Below are positions 21,901 through 31,962 of a stretch of 64,000 bases of DNA, piece after piece. The first letter of the stretch is position 1, and each line of letters begins with the position of its first letter. Below the pieces are notes generated by a model, which saw only the letters and a program-made list of their open reading frames with translations, did no database searches and was not told the origin of the DNA. Source of the DNA: an uncultured Eubacterium sp. (GTDB lineage: Bacteria > Bacillota > Clostridia > Peptostreptococcales > Anaerovoracaceae); NCBI GenBank assembly GCA_946555345.1, contig CAMNSS010000015.1:1-64000 (forward strand), given 5' to 3'. Made by a program: the position numbers and the translations under genes.

Positions 21901-22531
21901 CCGCCTTTCCCACCTGCGCCGTTATTGCGGAGGCGGCTTTTTCGTTGGCCGCATCGATTTTATCCTGGGAGAGGACAATTTGAATATTGTCCGTCACCAG
22001 TCCGGAAACCGACAAGGATGCGACGCCTTCCACGCCTTCCAGCGGGCTTTCCAAGTTTTCCTTCGTAAACTGCGAAACCTCTCCCGGGGATTTGTCCTTC
22101 ATGCCGACTGCGGCATTGACGATCGGAACCATGTCCAGGTTGATTTTCATGACTACTGGCGTTCCCGCATTTTCCGGCATGAGCGACTCGATCTGATCTA
22201 TTTTATCCCTGATATCCACGGAAATCGCATCCATATTCACCTTGTCGGAAAATTCAAGCTGGATAACCGAATAGCTGGCAGATGAAATCGAAGTGACATT
22301 CAGGATATTGGATAGCGAAGCCATCTGCTGCTCCATCGGTTCTGTGATTTGCGTTTCGATCTCCTCCGGGCTTGCGCCAGGATACGTCGTCATCACGATG
22401 ACGTACGGCGTATTGATGCTCGGAAACAGGTCGGGCGTCATCCGCATAAACGAAATTGCGCCAAACACGAGTATGATGACGACTGCAACAAAAACAGTTA
22501 AAGGCTTTCTTACGCTGAATTTAGCTAGCAT
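18971..22531 (-). CDS. RND-family (HAE1/AcrB-like) efflux permease with periplasmic coiled-coil insertion
   Basis: 12-TM RND architecture (FPSINTPYVIVMTTYPGASPEEIE; GVGMLVDNSIVVIENIYRL; MGIVVNNGIVLVDCIN). Confidence 0.9.
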   Translation of the reverse strand: MLAKFSVRKPLTVFVAVVIILVFGAISFMRMTPDLFPSINTPYVIVMTTYPGASPEEIETQITEPMEQQMASLSNILNVTSISSASYSVIQLEFSDKVNMDAISVDIRDKIDQIESLMPENAGTPVVMKINLDMVPIVNAAVGMKDKSPGEVSQFTKENLESPLEGVEGVASLSVSGLVTDNIQIVLSQDKIDAANEKAASAITAQVGKAEGQINSGLKAANNGKEQVKAGKEAIKSGYEAGYEELLASKAQMEASKAEAEAALKQLEADPAANMEQITELQVTIAGLETALKQLDAQGEAMSFSLGTQYSDLAATEGTLESTVNQLQSALEEVKSSKDAALASADLTGILTMENVSAILNAQNFSMPAGYITDGKAEVLVSVGDKIKDKDELENLIIVDMGIDGLDPVKLSDIGTVAYANMAEDTYAKINGENGVLLSFTKQSSYATAVVSENIADKFASLEKEYDGVTFTTLSDQGEYIHIVINSVLQNLLIGAILAIIILFLFLRDIRPTAITAVSIPISVIFAVALMYFSGVTLNMISLSGLAIGVGMLVDNSIVVIENIYRLRSMGYSKVQAAVSGAVQVAGAITASTLTTICVFVPIVFVDGMTKDLFVDLALTVAYSLLASLVIALTLVPAMAKGLLKKEAKSSFLSQDGKAITKYKRLAAWSLHHKKIFLIGAVVILFASSALALMRGFSFMPSMSTPEISATIQMPDDSTLAETSAVTDAVAGEVSKVDGVKTVGAMLAGDTMSMMGVQAGIEDVTSTMLYIVLDEDKAENGKIIAKKMEKLAKKYNCEIVTSADMDMSAMTGAAGISLELYSDDLDLLRNTGAGIERALRGMKALEEVSDVNAESTGELKVVVNKNLAMERGLTTAQVFQQLSEKLSQEKTATTLQNSGSTVDVMVENTAAESFTRTDLENFKLTADRPDGTKENVTLSSIAEIRTDASLNAINRNNQKRNLTITATLKDGYNITHITDDVKDMISDQNLIPDGVRVDYGGENEEIMEAMGQMMLMMLVGFLLVYLVMVAQFQSLRSPFIIIFTIPLAFTGGMLALLLTGQEVSVVAMMGFVMLMGIVVNNGIVLVDCINRFRLEGMEMDEAIVSAGAVRMRPVLMTAITTVLGLVPLAIGIGTGAEMMQPVALVCIGGVLYGTLTTLVIIPVMYKIFGKKHMEKIKEEELEILSV

Positions 22532-22542
22532 TGAGGCTCCTC

Positions 22543-23376
22543 CTATTTTCCATCATATTTTCTAAAATCCCATTCTGACCCATTAAATACGTTATAATCA
22601 ACGTGCTTCGCATGATTGCCGACGGATGCGCTCGTTCCTGTAAATGTATACTGGCAGAAAAGCCATTCCCTATCGTCGGGAAGTGTCTCCGGTATGGCGT
22701 CAGGGCTGCTGATCCATATAGGATATTCGTCATATCTTCCGGATATGTACTGCTCGTATACGGAAAGATTGGTATAGATGATCGGCGTCCGGTGATATTC
22801 CTTTTCGAGCATTTCCAGCACGACGTCGAGAATCTCATACATTTCCTTCCGGCTCGGATGGTTATCCTCATATTCCCCGTATAATTCCACATCTACGACG
22901 GGAGGCAGCATACCCCATTTCTTGTTCACCGTATCGATGTAGTTTTGCGCCTGGGTCTTGCCCGGCGTCGTATAGGTCAGGAAATGGTATGCGCCGACCT
23001 TCATGTCCGTTTTATGCGCTTCTTCCCAGTTATGCGCAAATAAGCTGTCCACGAAAGTCGTTCCTTCCGTCGCTTTCACAAAGGCAAACCGGATGCCCTC
23101 CTTCTCAAGACCTTGCCAATCGACATCTGCCTGATGCGCTGAAATGTCAACGCCCTTCACCGGATAAGGCGTCTGCGGGTCGATTCCAGACTCCGTGAAA
23201 TAGAAATATGTATTTCTGATCAGAAAAAAAACAACGAAAAAAAAGAAACATACCGCAAAAACAAACAGCGCCTTTTTCTTGTCCACTTCCCTTTTCCCTG
23301 TGCGCCTGCCGGTTCTCCCGCCCCTGCGTGATTGTCTTTGATTGGCTGTGTTTTGTTTCTCTTTCCGCTGCTCCAT
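22543..23376 (-). CDS. Membrane-anchored GH25 family lysozyme
   Basis: VKGVDISAHQADVDWQGLEKEGIRFAFVKATEGTTFVDSLF; N-terminal TM helix. Confidence 0.93.
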   Translation of the reverse strand: MEQRKEKQNTANQRQSRRGGRTGRRTGKREVDKKKALFVFAVCFFFFVVFFLIRNTYFYFTESGIDPQTPYPVKGVDISAHQADVDWQGLEKEGIRFAFVKATEGTTFVDSLFAHNWEEAHKTDMKVGAYHFLTYTTPGKTQAQNYIDTVNKKWGMLPPVVDVELYGEYEDNHPSRKEMYEILDVVLEMLEKEYHRTPIIYTNLSVYEQYISGRYDEYPIWISSPDAIPETLPDDREWLFCQYTFTGTSASVGNHAKHVDYNVFNGSEWDFRKYDGK

Positions 23377-23581
23377 GCTTTACCTTATACAGACTCCAAT
23401 GCGAATGCAACATATACAACGATTATATACGGAAAGCGCCTGGCGCACAAGCAGGCAAAATGAATCATCACATATTGTTCACAAAAGTTCGGGCAAACCG
23501 GCTTGTTTTCCAGAATCGTGAAATATTTTCCGCACTTCTGTGAAAAATAGCGGTATCATATAAAAATACGGAGGTGTCACG

Positions 23582-25477
23582 TTGGAACATATGAATCATT
23601 TAAAAAACGAAACCAGCCCATACTTGCTACAGCATGCCGCAAATCCCGTCGACTGGTATCCATGGTGCGGGGAAGCCTTTATGCGCGCAAAAACGGAAAA
23701 TAAACCGATCTTTTTAAGCATCGGATATTCCACCTGCCACTGGTGCCATGTGATGGCGCATGAAAGCTTTGAAAATGAAAAAATCGCACAGAGCCTGAAC
23801 GATGCGTTTATCTGCATTAAAGTGGACCGGGAAGAACGGCCTGATCTCGATCACGTATATATGCAAGCTTGCCAGCTGATGACGGGAAGCGGCGGGTGGC
23901 CGATGAGCGTATTCCTTACGCCCGGCAAAAAACCGTTCTTCGCTGGAACGTATTTCCCGCCCAGCGCATTTTTGAAGCTCATCAAGATACTGTCCGCCCA
24001 ATGGAAAGCAAACAGGGATGAGCTTTTGAAAAGCGCGGCGCAAATCGAAGCGGCCATGCATACGGCTAGCCATGCGCAAGACGGTTCGATTGCTTCTGCC
24101 CCTGCCCCGGACCTGCTCTTAAAAGATGCACTGGAATATTTTCGCGCGTCTTTTGACCCAGTAAACGGCGGTTTTGGCACAGCGCCGAAATTTCCTTCGC
24201 CCCACAACTTGATGCTGCTGCTTGCCACTGCGCCGCAGATGGCGGAAAAAACGCTTTTGCAGATGTACAAAGGCGGGATATTCGACCACATCGGCGGCGG
24301 GTTTTCCAGGTATTCCACCGATGACAAGTGGCTTGCGCCCCATTTTGAAAAGATGCTCTATGACAATGCCTTGCTGGCGATTGCCTACACGCTGGCCTAT
24401 GCAAAGACGCAAAGCGTTTTTTTCCGATATGTGGCGGAACGGACCTTGCATTACCTGATGCGGGAAATGCGTTCTCCAGAAGGCGGCTTCTATACGGCGC
24501 AGGATGCCGACACGGATGGGGAAGAAGGAAAATATTATCTGTTTACGCCGAAGGAAACCGATGCGGTTTTAGGAAATGATGCGAAAGCGTTCTGCGCCCG
24601 CTATGATATCACGAATGCGGGAAATTTTGAAGGGAAAAGCATTCCCAACTTATTAAAATCGGCGGCAGGAATTGAAATTGCAGAGGCAGGCTCGCTAGCA
24701 GATATTGCCAAATACGGCGCTGCCACAAGCGACGGCGGATTCCTCGCTGCATCTGCGGAAAATCATGCTTTCGCAGAAGACCTGCAAAAGCTCTACGAGT
24801 ACCGCAAAGACAGGGCCTCCCTCCACCGGGACGAAAAAATCCTCACGGGATGGAATTCCCTGGCTGCGGCGGCATTTGCTTTTGCGGGCAGAATCTTTAA
24901 AAACGAAGAACTGATCTTTGTTGCAGAGAAAACGATGGATTTTATACAGGACTATCTCACTGCGAACGGTATGCTCTTCGCCAGCTTTTCGCCAGCAAAA
25001 AAAAGCATTCCTGCATTTTTAGACGATTACGCATTTTATACGCTGGCGCTGATCCAGACATACCACGCCACGCAAAATAGCGGGTATCTCTCCCAGGCCA
25101 TCGGCATGGCAACCCGGACGATCGAACAATTTTGGGATGAGAAAGACCACGGCTTTTTCTTTTCGGGCAAAGAAAACGAAACGCTCATAACAGCGGTCAA
25201 AGAAACTTATGATGGCGCGATCCCATCAGCAAATGCAGTCATGAGTTACAACCTGATGCAGCTCGCCAAGAACATCGAAAACGGCAAAACGCACCAGACG
25301 CCCACAGGCGTACTGGCGCAATTAAAGGATATCCTGTGCAAGCATAATGACTTCATGGACAAACAATCGTCGATACAACCTGCTGGCCACGGCTTTTACC
25401 TGTTCGCCCGGTTCCCGCTAAAGGAAACGGACTGCCGGGGCGGCATATGCAGGCTCACAGGTGAAGACGTGTTTTAA
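23582..25477 (+). CDS. Thioredoxin-domain YyaL/DUF255 family protein (probable TTG start)
   Basis: [51 protein letters not shown] upstream. Confidence 0.93.
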   Translation: MEHMNHLKNETSPYLLQHAANPVDWYPWCGEAFMRAKTENKPIFLSIGYSTCHWCHVMAHESFENEKIAQSLNDAFICIKVDREERPDLDHVYMQACQLMTGSGGWPMSVFLTPGKKPFFAGTYFPPSAFLKLIKILSAQWKANRDELLKSAAQIEAAMHTASHAQDGSIASAPAPDLLLKDALEYFRASFDPVNGGFGTAPKFPSPHNLMLLLATAPQMAEKTLLQMYKGGIFDHIGGGFSRYSTDDKWLAPHFEKMLYDNALLAIAYTLAYAKTQSVFFRYVAERTLHYLMREMRSPEGGFYTAQDADTDGEEGKYYLFTPKETDAVLGNDAKAFCARYDITNAGNFEGKSIPNLLKSAAGIEIAEAGSLADIAKYGAATSDGGFLAASAENHAFAEDLQKLYEYRKDRASLHRDEKILTGWNSLAAAAFAFAGRIFKNEELIFVAEKTMDFIQDYLTANGMLFASFSPAKKSIPAFLDDYAFYTLALIQTYHATQNSGYLSQAIGMATRTIEQFWDEKDHGFFFSGKENETLITAVKETYDGAIPSANAVMSYNLMQLAKNIENGKTHQTPTGVLAQLKDILCKHNDFMDKQSSIQPAGHGFYLFARFPLKETDCRGGICRLTGEDVF

Positions 25478-25483
25478 ATTCCT

Positions 25484-26779
25484 TTAAACCCTGGCGTTTT
25501 TTACAGCGGGATTGTCAAGGATGCGGCCATGTTCATCAAACCTCGAGCCGTGGCATGGACAATCCCATGTATTTTCATCCTCGTTGTGTTTCAAGGCACA
25601 GCCCAAATGGGAACACCGCTTCCCCTTTGGCGTGAAAAAATTCTTGATTGTTTCCGCGGCATTCAACGCAAGCTGTGGACGGAGCATCGGCCTGCCCGGC
25701 GAAAAGATTTCCGCATACTCGTTTTCCCGCCCCATGGCAAGATCCGTCAAAATCGACGCCGCCGCCATTGCGGAGGTCATGCCCCATTCGTTAAAACCCG
25801 TCGCTACGTAAACGTGCGGCAAAGCGCGGCTGTACGTTCCAATATAAGGGATTTCATCCAGGCTGATGCAATCCTGCGCAGCCCAAGCGTACTTCTCACG
25901 GGCATCCGGGAACACGCCCTTTACGAACTCCCGTACGAAAGAAAAACCGTCCTGCGCTGTCCCCGTGCGGGCGTCGCCCCCGCCTACGATAAGCAAATCC
26001 TTGTAGTTCCTGAGATAAATTCCCCTTTGCCCTGGATCGGCATACGTTCCGGGAAGCGCGGGCGCATGCGCAAGCGCAACGACAAAGGAACGCTTTTGAT
26101 ACAGCTTGAGCGGATAAAGCCCTTTCAGTTTCAGGAAAGGATAATGCGCCGCAATGATGATTTTTTTCGCAGTGATCTTTCCATGAGCCGTATATGCAGT
26201 CGTCCCTTTGACATCGACGATATGAGTATTCTCCTTTATATGCAGCCTTTTGGAAAGCGCACCCAACAGCTTCAATGGATGCATCTGCGCCGCCTTAGGA
26301 AAACGCACCGCCCCAGCGATCTCAAAAGGCAGCCCGCATTCTTCCGTATATTCCGCTTCCGCACCCAATTCCTTGAGAATCGCCGCCTCCACCTGCAAAT
26401 CCTGTTTTTCCGTCAGCGAATAGAGGTACGATGGTTTTTCCTCATATTCAAAATCATGCCGTCCGGAAAGCGCCTGGTATGCATGAAACGCATTCATGTT
26501 TGCAGCAAGATACCCGCGCGCAACTTCTTTGCCAAACCGTTTCACCATTTTCGTATATACATCGCTATGCTGCGCTGTGATAACCGCCGTCGTGCCTGCG
26601 GTCGTCCCGCTTCCGATCTGCCTGCCCTCTGCCAACAGATATTCAACGCCCTGTTCATGCAGCATATGTGCGCATAAAACGCCTGTAATCCCGCCTCCGA
26701 TAACCAATACATCCGTTTCTGCATCCCCTTGCAGACGGGGAAAATGCGGCAATTCCATCTTTTCTTCCCATAGTCTCAT
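25484..26779 (-). CDS. FAD-dependent oxidoreductase with C-terminal Rieske domain
   Basis: DVLVIGGGITGVLCAHML (FAD binding); C-terminal CSHLGCALKHNEDENTWDCPCHGSRFDEHG Rieske motif. Confidence 0.9.
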   Translation of the reverse strand: MRLWEEKMELPHFPRLQGDAETDVLVIGGGITGVLCAHMLHEQGVEYLLAEGRQIGSGTTAGTTAVITAQHSDVYTKMVKRFGKEVARGYLAANMNAFHAYQALSGRHDFEYEEKPSYLYSLTEKQDLQVEAAILKELGAEAEYTEECGLPFEIAGAVRFPKAAQMHPLKLLGALSKRLHIKENTHIVDVKGTTAYTAHGKITAKKIIIAAHYPFLKLKGLYPLKLYQKRSFVVALAHAPALPGTYADPGQRGIYLRNYKDLLIVGGGDARTGTAQDGFSFVREFVKGVFPDAREKYAWAAQDCISLDEIPYIGTYSRALPHVYVATGFNEWGMTSAMAAASILTDLAMGRENEYAEIFSPGRPMLRPQLALNAAETIKNFFTPKGKRCSHLGCALKHNEDENTWDCPCHGSRFDEHGRILDNPAVKNARV

Positions 26780-26975
26780 AATGCCACCTCCTATGGGATT
26801 AGTATTTGATGCAAAGGGAAACAGTATCCGCATTTTTAAGTCCGTACGCAAAGAAAGCACAAAAAACAGGAGGACGGGACGCCAGACGATGCTGGTACGC
26901 CACTCCTCCTGCTCATGGGATGATTTAGCGTTCTTTTCGTTGATGCATTACGTGTTTTTCTATCATTTCATGTGG

Positions 26976-29150
26976 TTACTTGCGCAATGCTTCCGCCATC
27001 TTCTCCATGGCTGCTATCTCTGCATTGCAGTATTCCGCTACATAAGGCAGAAGTTCCGCACGGGCATCTTCATAAGCCTTGATCGCTGCCGCATAATCGA
27101 TCTGCGGATTTTCTTCTTCCGCCTGCATTACCAGCTCATAAGTGGTATCACCCACATAGCATACCGGAATCATGCGGTTGAGCGCCCAATATTCCTTGCT
27201 GTCAGCGGATTTTTCAGGATCGTACTGCGCAAGCACTTCTTCTGCAACTTGTTTATCGAACAGATAGTAGATATACTCTTTCTCGCCATTGAGCGTCCAG
27301 GCGATATCGAGTGCGCCGGACTCCTCGTCCTCTGCATAAAGTTCTTCTTTTTCAAGCGCCTTTACCATGCCGCCTAGCGCATTGATGTCGTCGTCCAAGT
27401 TCGGATGGCCTACATACACATCGATATCATCGGTCTTCGTGCATTCTGCCTGGAGAATGCGGAACGCTTCCAGCGTCTTCTGGTTCAGCTGGGCGCCTTC
27501 TTCCCTAAGCCCCGCCAGTTCCTCGTCCGAACCCTCGCCTGCTACTGCTTCTTCGTACCTGGCATTTACATCCGCAATCGCTTCATTATGCGCCTTCACG
27601 GTTTTTCGCAGAGCTTTCACCGTATCCAGGTATGCGCCAGGGTCAGCCTCCGCTTCCTTGGCGATATCCTGGCCGAGGTTTTCTTTCAGCATATCGCATG
27701 CCGCCGTAAGGTCGAGTTCAAGCGCAGGCATCTTGTCGATATATATCGCGAAAGCGCCGTACCAGTTGAGGTTGCTTTTCATCGTGTCCTCATGCCACGT
27801 GTCCTTATCATCCGCAGCCGTATGGTAGCGCTGCTGCATAAACGCATCGTCTTCAAAGCCATTGATGATATATGGAACGCCGTGATACCTGTAAGATACG
27901 CCATCTTCCATCACGTTGACAGACCCTGCTTCCTCCGATATTGACACATCGCCCGCCGTAACCACAAGGCCTGACTCTGCCGCCATCTTGCTGATCAGCG
28001 AATGAAATTCGGGAACGCCTGCGATTACCAGGTTATCGTCCTTCACCTGGAAGGCCGGGAGTTCACAGTTAAGCATCGCCAGCGTTTTTCCCGCCCATTC
28101 CGGGTGCGCATCGTGGATCATGCCCCATGCGCCCGTCGTATAGTCGAACTGGGAATTGGTTGCGCCCCATTCTTCTGCGCCGTGCGCTACGACTACGATA
28201 TCGTTTTCAGGCGCATAGCCTGAATCAATAAGGGCTTTTGCTACTGCGAAATCAAGGGCTATCGCCGCTGAATCGTCCTGGAATCCGTACCAGTATTTGT
28301 CATAATGGCCTGCGATCATGATCTGCTGATCCGATGATTTTCCTTTGATTTTGCCGACGACATTATAGGTCGTCCCGCTGCCCTCTTCCACGACAGCATC
28401 CACCATCAGCGTGGCTTGGTTATTTCCTGCCTTGATGGCCTTTTTAATATCCTTCGCCTGGTTTGCGCTGATTGCCACGACAGGGATCAAGCTATCACAG
28501 CATACGTCCTGAACATTTACGGTGTCGTCGTTGAGTTCGCCATAGCCGCCGGCGGAATAAGTCACGATCGCCGCTGCGCCCCTTGCGTTCGCTTGCCTGA
28601 TGTAGTTATCGATCCACGCTTCATTCCACTGGTCTACCCCAGCCAAAACAATCTTTCCTTCCACATCCTTGCCGTCGTAATCAGCGGCAAATCCTGTGGC
28701 GACGTCTACGATTTCTGCGCTAATGCCATCCGCATCCGTACCGTTGCACTGGTACGATGCAGGCATCAGGTCGATGTCGGTTCCTTCTAATGTAAGGCTA
28801 GCGTCATTGAACTGGAACTTGTCTACGGCCGTTGCGACCTTTTCCACGTCGGTAAGCCCAATTTTTTTCATTTCCTGTTCCAGAAAATCGGCCGTCTTAT
28901 GCTCTGCATCAGAGCCGGAGGTCCTCCAGCCCAGCTCATTGTCCCAATACTGTTCATCATACGCCAAGGTTTCTGCAAGCCCATAAGCATATTCAAGGTC
29001 GATGCTGTCAATATAGCCCTGTACCTCTTCCGCCATGGACAGTTCCGAATTGATTTGGTTATCTGTGCTTCCGCAAGCCGCCAATGAAAAAACCATTGCC
29101 AGGGATACGGCCGCGCCAGCTATTTTGATGAAACCTTTCCTCATTCGCAT
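26976..29150 (-). CDS. M28-family peptidase lipoprotein
   Basis: Lipobox VFSLAACGS; IMIAGHYDKYWYGFQDDSAAIALDFAVAKAL; VVVAHGAEEWG. Confidence 0.85.
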   Translation of the reverse strand: MRMRKGFIKIAGAAVSLAMVFSLAACGSTDNQINSELSMAEEVQGYIDSIDLEYAYGLAETLAYDEQYWDNELGWRTSGSDAEHKTADFLEQEMKKIGLTDVEKVATAVDKFQFNDASLTLEGTDIDLMPASYQCNGTDADGISAEIVDVATGFAADYDGKDVEGKIVLAGVDQWNEAWIDNYIRQANARGAAAIVTYSAGGYGELNDDTVNVQDVCCDSLIPVVAISANQAKDIKKAIKAGNNQATLMVDAVVEEGSGTTYNVVGKIKGKSSDQQIMIAGHYDKYWYGFQDDSAAIALDFAVAKALIDSGYAPENDIVVVAHGAEEWGATNSQFDYTTGAWGMIHDAHPEWAGKTLAMLNCELPAFQVKDDNLVIAGVPEFHSLISKMAAESGLVVTAGDVSISEEAGSVNVMEDGVSYRYHGVPYIINGFEDDAFMQQRYHTAADDKDTWHEDTMKSNLNWYGAFAIYIDKMPALELDLTAACDMLKENLGQDIAKEAEADPGAYLDTVKALRKTVKAHNEAIADVNARYEEAVAGEGSDEELAGLREEGAQLNQKTLEAFRILQAECTKTDDIDVYVGHPNLDDDINALGGMVKALEKEELYAEDEESGALDIAWTLNGEKEYIYYLFDKQVAEEVLAQYDPEKSADSKEYWALNRMIPVCYVGDTTYELVMQAEEENPQIDYAAAIKAYEDARAELLPYVAEYCNAEIAAMEKMAEALRK

Positions 29151-29280
29151 ACACTCCTTCCTCTTGTAAAATAGAGATTGCATTTGTTATAATACGCAAA
29201 CTTGCCAACGCATATTTCAATAAACGCCTCCTTGCACTGGCGCCGTTAGAATGTCCAGCGTTTATAATACCATCCCGCCA

Positions 29281-30966
29281 TCAGCTTTTTTCTGTTTTTC
29301 TGGAAACAAAGAAGAAAATGATGCAAAGCACTGCGCATACGATCGTAAACACATTGAGGTACGTCCCGATCACGTTTACGATGGAATCCACGTTGACATT
29401 TTCTATGATTCCGTCGAAATAATCCCCGGATTCCCAGGCATCGTCCGTCCCCCAGCCTTCATACCAAGGAACAAATGCACATGTGATCACGTTCAATATC
29501 GTAATCAATAAGAACAGGAGCGAGATCCGTTTCGTATCGCCAACGGCAAGCCCCGTCTTCGGATTTCCCGGAAATGATGCGGCATCCTTTTTCGTAAGGC
29601 CGCCGTACCTTCTTCGCCAGATGAAGTAAAGTACCGGACCTGAAACCATCGCCGTCATGCCGCCGAGATAATAATCCGAACCATTGATTACCATCGCAAA
29701 AAGCGCAATGCAGATCGGCACGACGCAAAGGATCACGAGAACACCAAACCCGCCCGGGATCTTGAATTTGTATTCTTCCGCTGGGATCTTCTTCCGCAGG
29801 ATCATAGCCGAAATATATACGAGGATATACGATGCGATCAACATATGCACGTCTATGATGATGACAAATCCAAACGGCAGCATACATAAAATCATCGTGG
29901 ATATCGCTACCGACAGTACCGCAATGTACGGAACGCCATGCTTTTTATCGCACTTGACGAGTACCGGCGGCGCCAGATTATCGTCTGCCAGGGAAAAGAA
30001 GCCTCTCGACCCCGATGCAATATAAGTATTGAAAATCGAACACTGTGCGAATATAGCGACCAGTACGAAGAATACGCCCATCGCAGGACCCCAGAAGGTC
30101 TCTACTACATCCGAATATCCAACTGTGCCTGCTTCCGTACCCCAGTTGTCCCACTGGCCCAGCGAACCGAGGCCTGCAACCGTAGGCAGGATATAAACAG
30201 CCATGATCAGCGGAATGGTGATCAGCGTTCCTTTCGGGATCACCTGCGGATTCTTTACTTCACCTGCGATCGTGGACATGGATTCATAACCTGAATACAT
30301 CCACATGCATACGGAGATTCCGCCTGCGATGAAGAACAGCCAGTCGGAAGCGCCTTCCGCCTCATACGCCGTGAGCTGGAAAGAAACGGTATCCGCCGTT
30401 TCAGCGTTGCCGCCCCAATTCATAAAGCCGCATATGGCAACAAGGGCAAACGCTACCATGACCAGGATAGAGAGAATGGTGCTGGCAATCCCGACATCCT
30501 TGACGCCGCGGATATTGATATAAGTAAAGATGATGATCATTGCTGCTTTGATGGCAAATTCACCTGTCCAGCCCAGATCCCAGTATGCAGCAGCATACCC
30601 GCCCGCTAAAATAACATATACCGCATTATCAATATAGATGGAAATGGTTCTCCACCAGCCTGCCTGGAAACCCCAAAATTCTCCCAAGGCCTCCTGCACC
30701 CACTTGTAGTAACCGCCTTCCTGCGGCCTCACCGAACCGAGCTCCGACGCAACAAGCCCGAACGGCAGCGCCCATATAAACGGCATCACGCAGAGCATGA
30801 CGATGGAAAGACCCGGCCCGCATTCAGGAATCATCTCTTCGATTCCGTAGCATCCTGCGGCTACGAGGCAGAAGATCATGAATACGACGGTAGATACCTT
30901 CAAGTCATGCTTTTTCAACCCGTGTTCGCCTACCTCGGCGACATTGTTTTTTTGACTTTGTGTCAT
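29281..30966 (-). CDS. APC-family amino-acid permease
   Basis: 12+ TM segments; PFGLVASELGSVRPQEGGYYKWVQEALG; SGYESMSTIAGEVKNPQVIPKG. Confidence 0.88.
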   Translation of the reverse strand: MTQSQKNNVAEVGEHGLKKHDLKVSTVVFMIFCLVAAGCYGIEEMIPECGPGLSIVMLCVMPFIWALPFGLVASELGSVRPQEGGYYKWVQEALGEFWGFQAGWWRTISIYIDNAVYVILAGGYAAAYWDLGWTGEFAIKAAMIIIFTYINIRGVKDVGIASTILSILVMVAFALVAICGFMNWGGNAETADTVSFQLTAYEAEGASDWLFFIAGGISVCMWMYSGYESMSTIAGEVKNPQVIPKGTLITIPLIMAVYILPTVAGLGSLGQWDNWGTEAGTVGYSDVVETFWGPAMGVFFVLVAIFAQCSIFNTYIASGSRGFFSLADDNLAPPVLVKCDKKHGVPYIAVLSVAISTMILCMLPFGFVIIIDVHMLIASYILVYISAMILRKKIPAEEYKFKIPGGFGVLVILCVVPICIALFAMVINGSDYYLGGMTAMVSGPVLYFIWRRRYGGLTKKDAASFPGNPKTGLAVGDTKRISLLFLLITILNVITCAFVPWYEGWGTDDAWESGDYFDGIIENVNVDSIVNVIGTYLNVFTIVCAVLCIIFFFVSRKTEKS

Positions 30967-31166
30967 GTTTACCTCCTTTTTAAAATGATAAATGAAATAA
31001 ATATCTAAGTATATATTGTATTCTTTATGATACGCTTTATGAAATATACTTATTGCTGTCTTTTCAGCGATAAAAGGTGACTTTGCTTAAAAAAGCGGCT
31101 ATTCACCACTTTTTGGAAAACAAAAAGCAAAATGAAAGATGTTTTTGTGCAAGTTACCTATTGTTT

Positions 31167-31265
31167 TTAAGAGAAGCAACAATTTACCTTGTCTTCTATC
31201 AAGAATCTTTGCGGCACAAAAAAACAAACGGTTTCCAGTTCGCTAATTGGAATAATTTTAGGCAT
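31167..31265 (-). pseudogene. Possible truncated Phd/YefM-like antitoxin remnant (32 codons)
   Basis: AAAGGAG-N6-ATG then MPKIIPISELETV..., resembling the Phd/YefM N-terminus, then unrelated sequence and early stop. Confidence 0.35.
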
Positions 31266-31351
31266 ATTTCCGCTCCTTTTATACTTTAACGACAGCCTCA
31301 TTCTCCCCTTTTGAAAAGCATTAGATTCATTTCTTCATCGCATTATAAAAC

Positions 31352-31378
31352 CCCGCCATATTTTCCTTACAGCGGGGA
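31352..31378 (-). terminator. Terminator downstream of tRNA-Leu(GAG)
   Basis: Minus strand CCCCGCTGTAAGGAAAATATGGCGGGGTTTTAT. Confidence 0.75.
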
Positions 31379-31416
31379 ATCAATGATTGAACTTTTAACT
31401 TAGGATAAAGCCTATT

Positions 31417-31500
31417 TGGTGCGGCCGACCGGACTTGAACCGGTACGGTCTCCCACACGCCCCTCAAACGTGCGCGTCTGCCTATTCCGCCACGGCCGCA
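31417..31500 (-). tRNA. tRNA-Leu (GAG)
   Basis: Reverse complement TGCGGCCGTGGCGGAATAGGCAGACGCGCACGTTTGAGGGGCGTG..GGTTCAAGTCCGGTCGGCCGCACCA; anticodon GAG, encoded CCA. Confidence 0.95.
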
Positions 31501-31609
31501 TATGTGTACATCTGAATGTGCGCTTTTAATACCGCACATCGTTTCCAATCAGTACTTCTCTATTGTAAATATTCCGTCCTATTTTGTCAATAAAAGTTTT
31601 TGAAATAAG

Positions 31610-31955
31610 CAAAAAAATAATAATACCGATTGCTTGCGCTTAAAACCTATTTCCTTCCTCTGCAAAGCTTCCATCTTCTAACCTCTGACGTCTTAGACTT
31701 ACTCTTTCCATCTATTCTTTCTTACAGCTTGTCAGCTGCTACATTGTCTCTTGCTCTTTGGTTTCTTGAAGTTTCTGCTTCGCACTTAACCGAATCTCTC
31801 CTCTTTTTCGATCCGGCGGTTTTCACGTTTCGCAATCGGTATTAACGTTGTTCTTCTTGATGCACTTCTGGTGGAATCACCCTCTTTCCCATTCGATTCT
31901 ATTATCCAATAACTTATTTCTGCATTTTTAGGTTGGTGTACATATCTCCTTTCTT
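31610..31955 (-). ncRNA. Candidate structured non-coding RNA of unassigned family
   Basis: Minus strand TTGCAA-N17-TATAAT with extended TGC (31962-31990); purine-rich transcript with a 224-nt domain closed by perfect 13-bp TAATACCGATTGC/GCAATCGGTATTA (31621-31633 with 31832-31844) followed by TTATTTTTTT. Confidence 0.5.
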
Positions 31956-31962
31956 GGCTCTA

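Noticed and set aside
25529-26677. 382-aa plus-strand ORF opposite the FAD-Rieske gene
   Set aside because: Antisense shadow; the minus-strand frame has clear FAD and Rieske motifs.
31630-31845. 71-aa plus-strand ORF MLALKTYFLPLQSFHLL...
   Set aside because: Opposite strand of the candidate ncRNA; no SD and no family resemblance, so the RNA explanation is preferred.
31842-31892. 16-codon minus-strand ORF MGKRVIPPEVHQEEQR inside the ncRNA candidate
   Set aside because: No SD; probably chance, kept only as part of the RNA.
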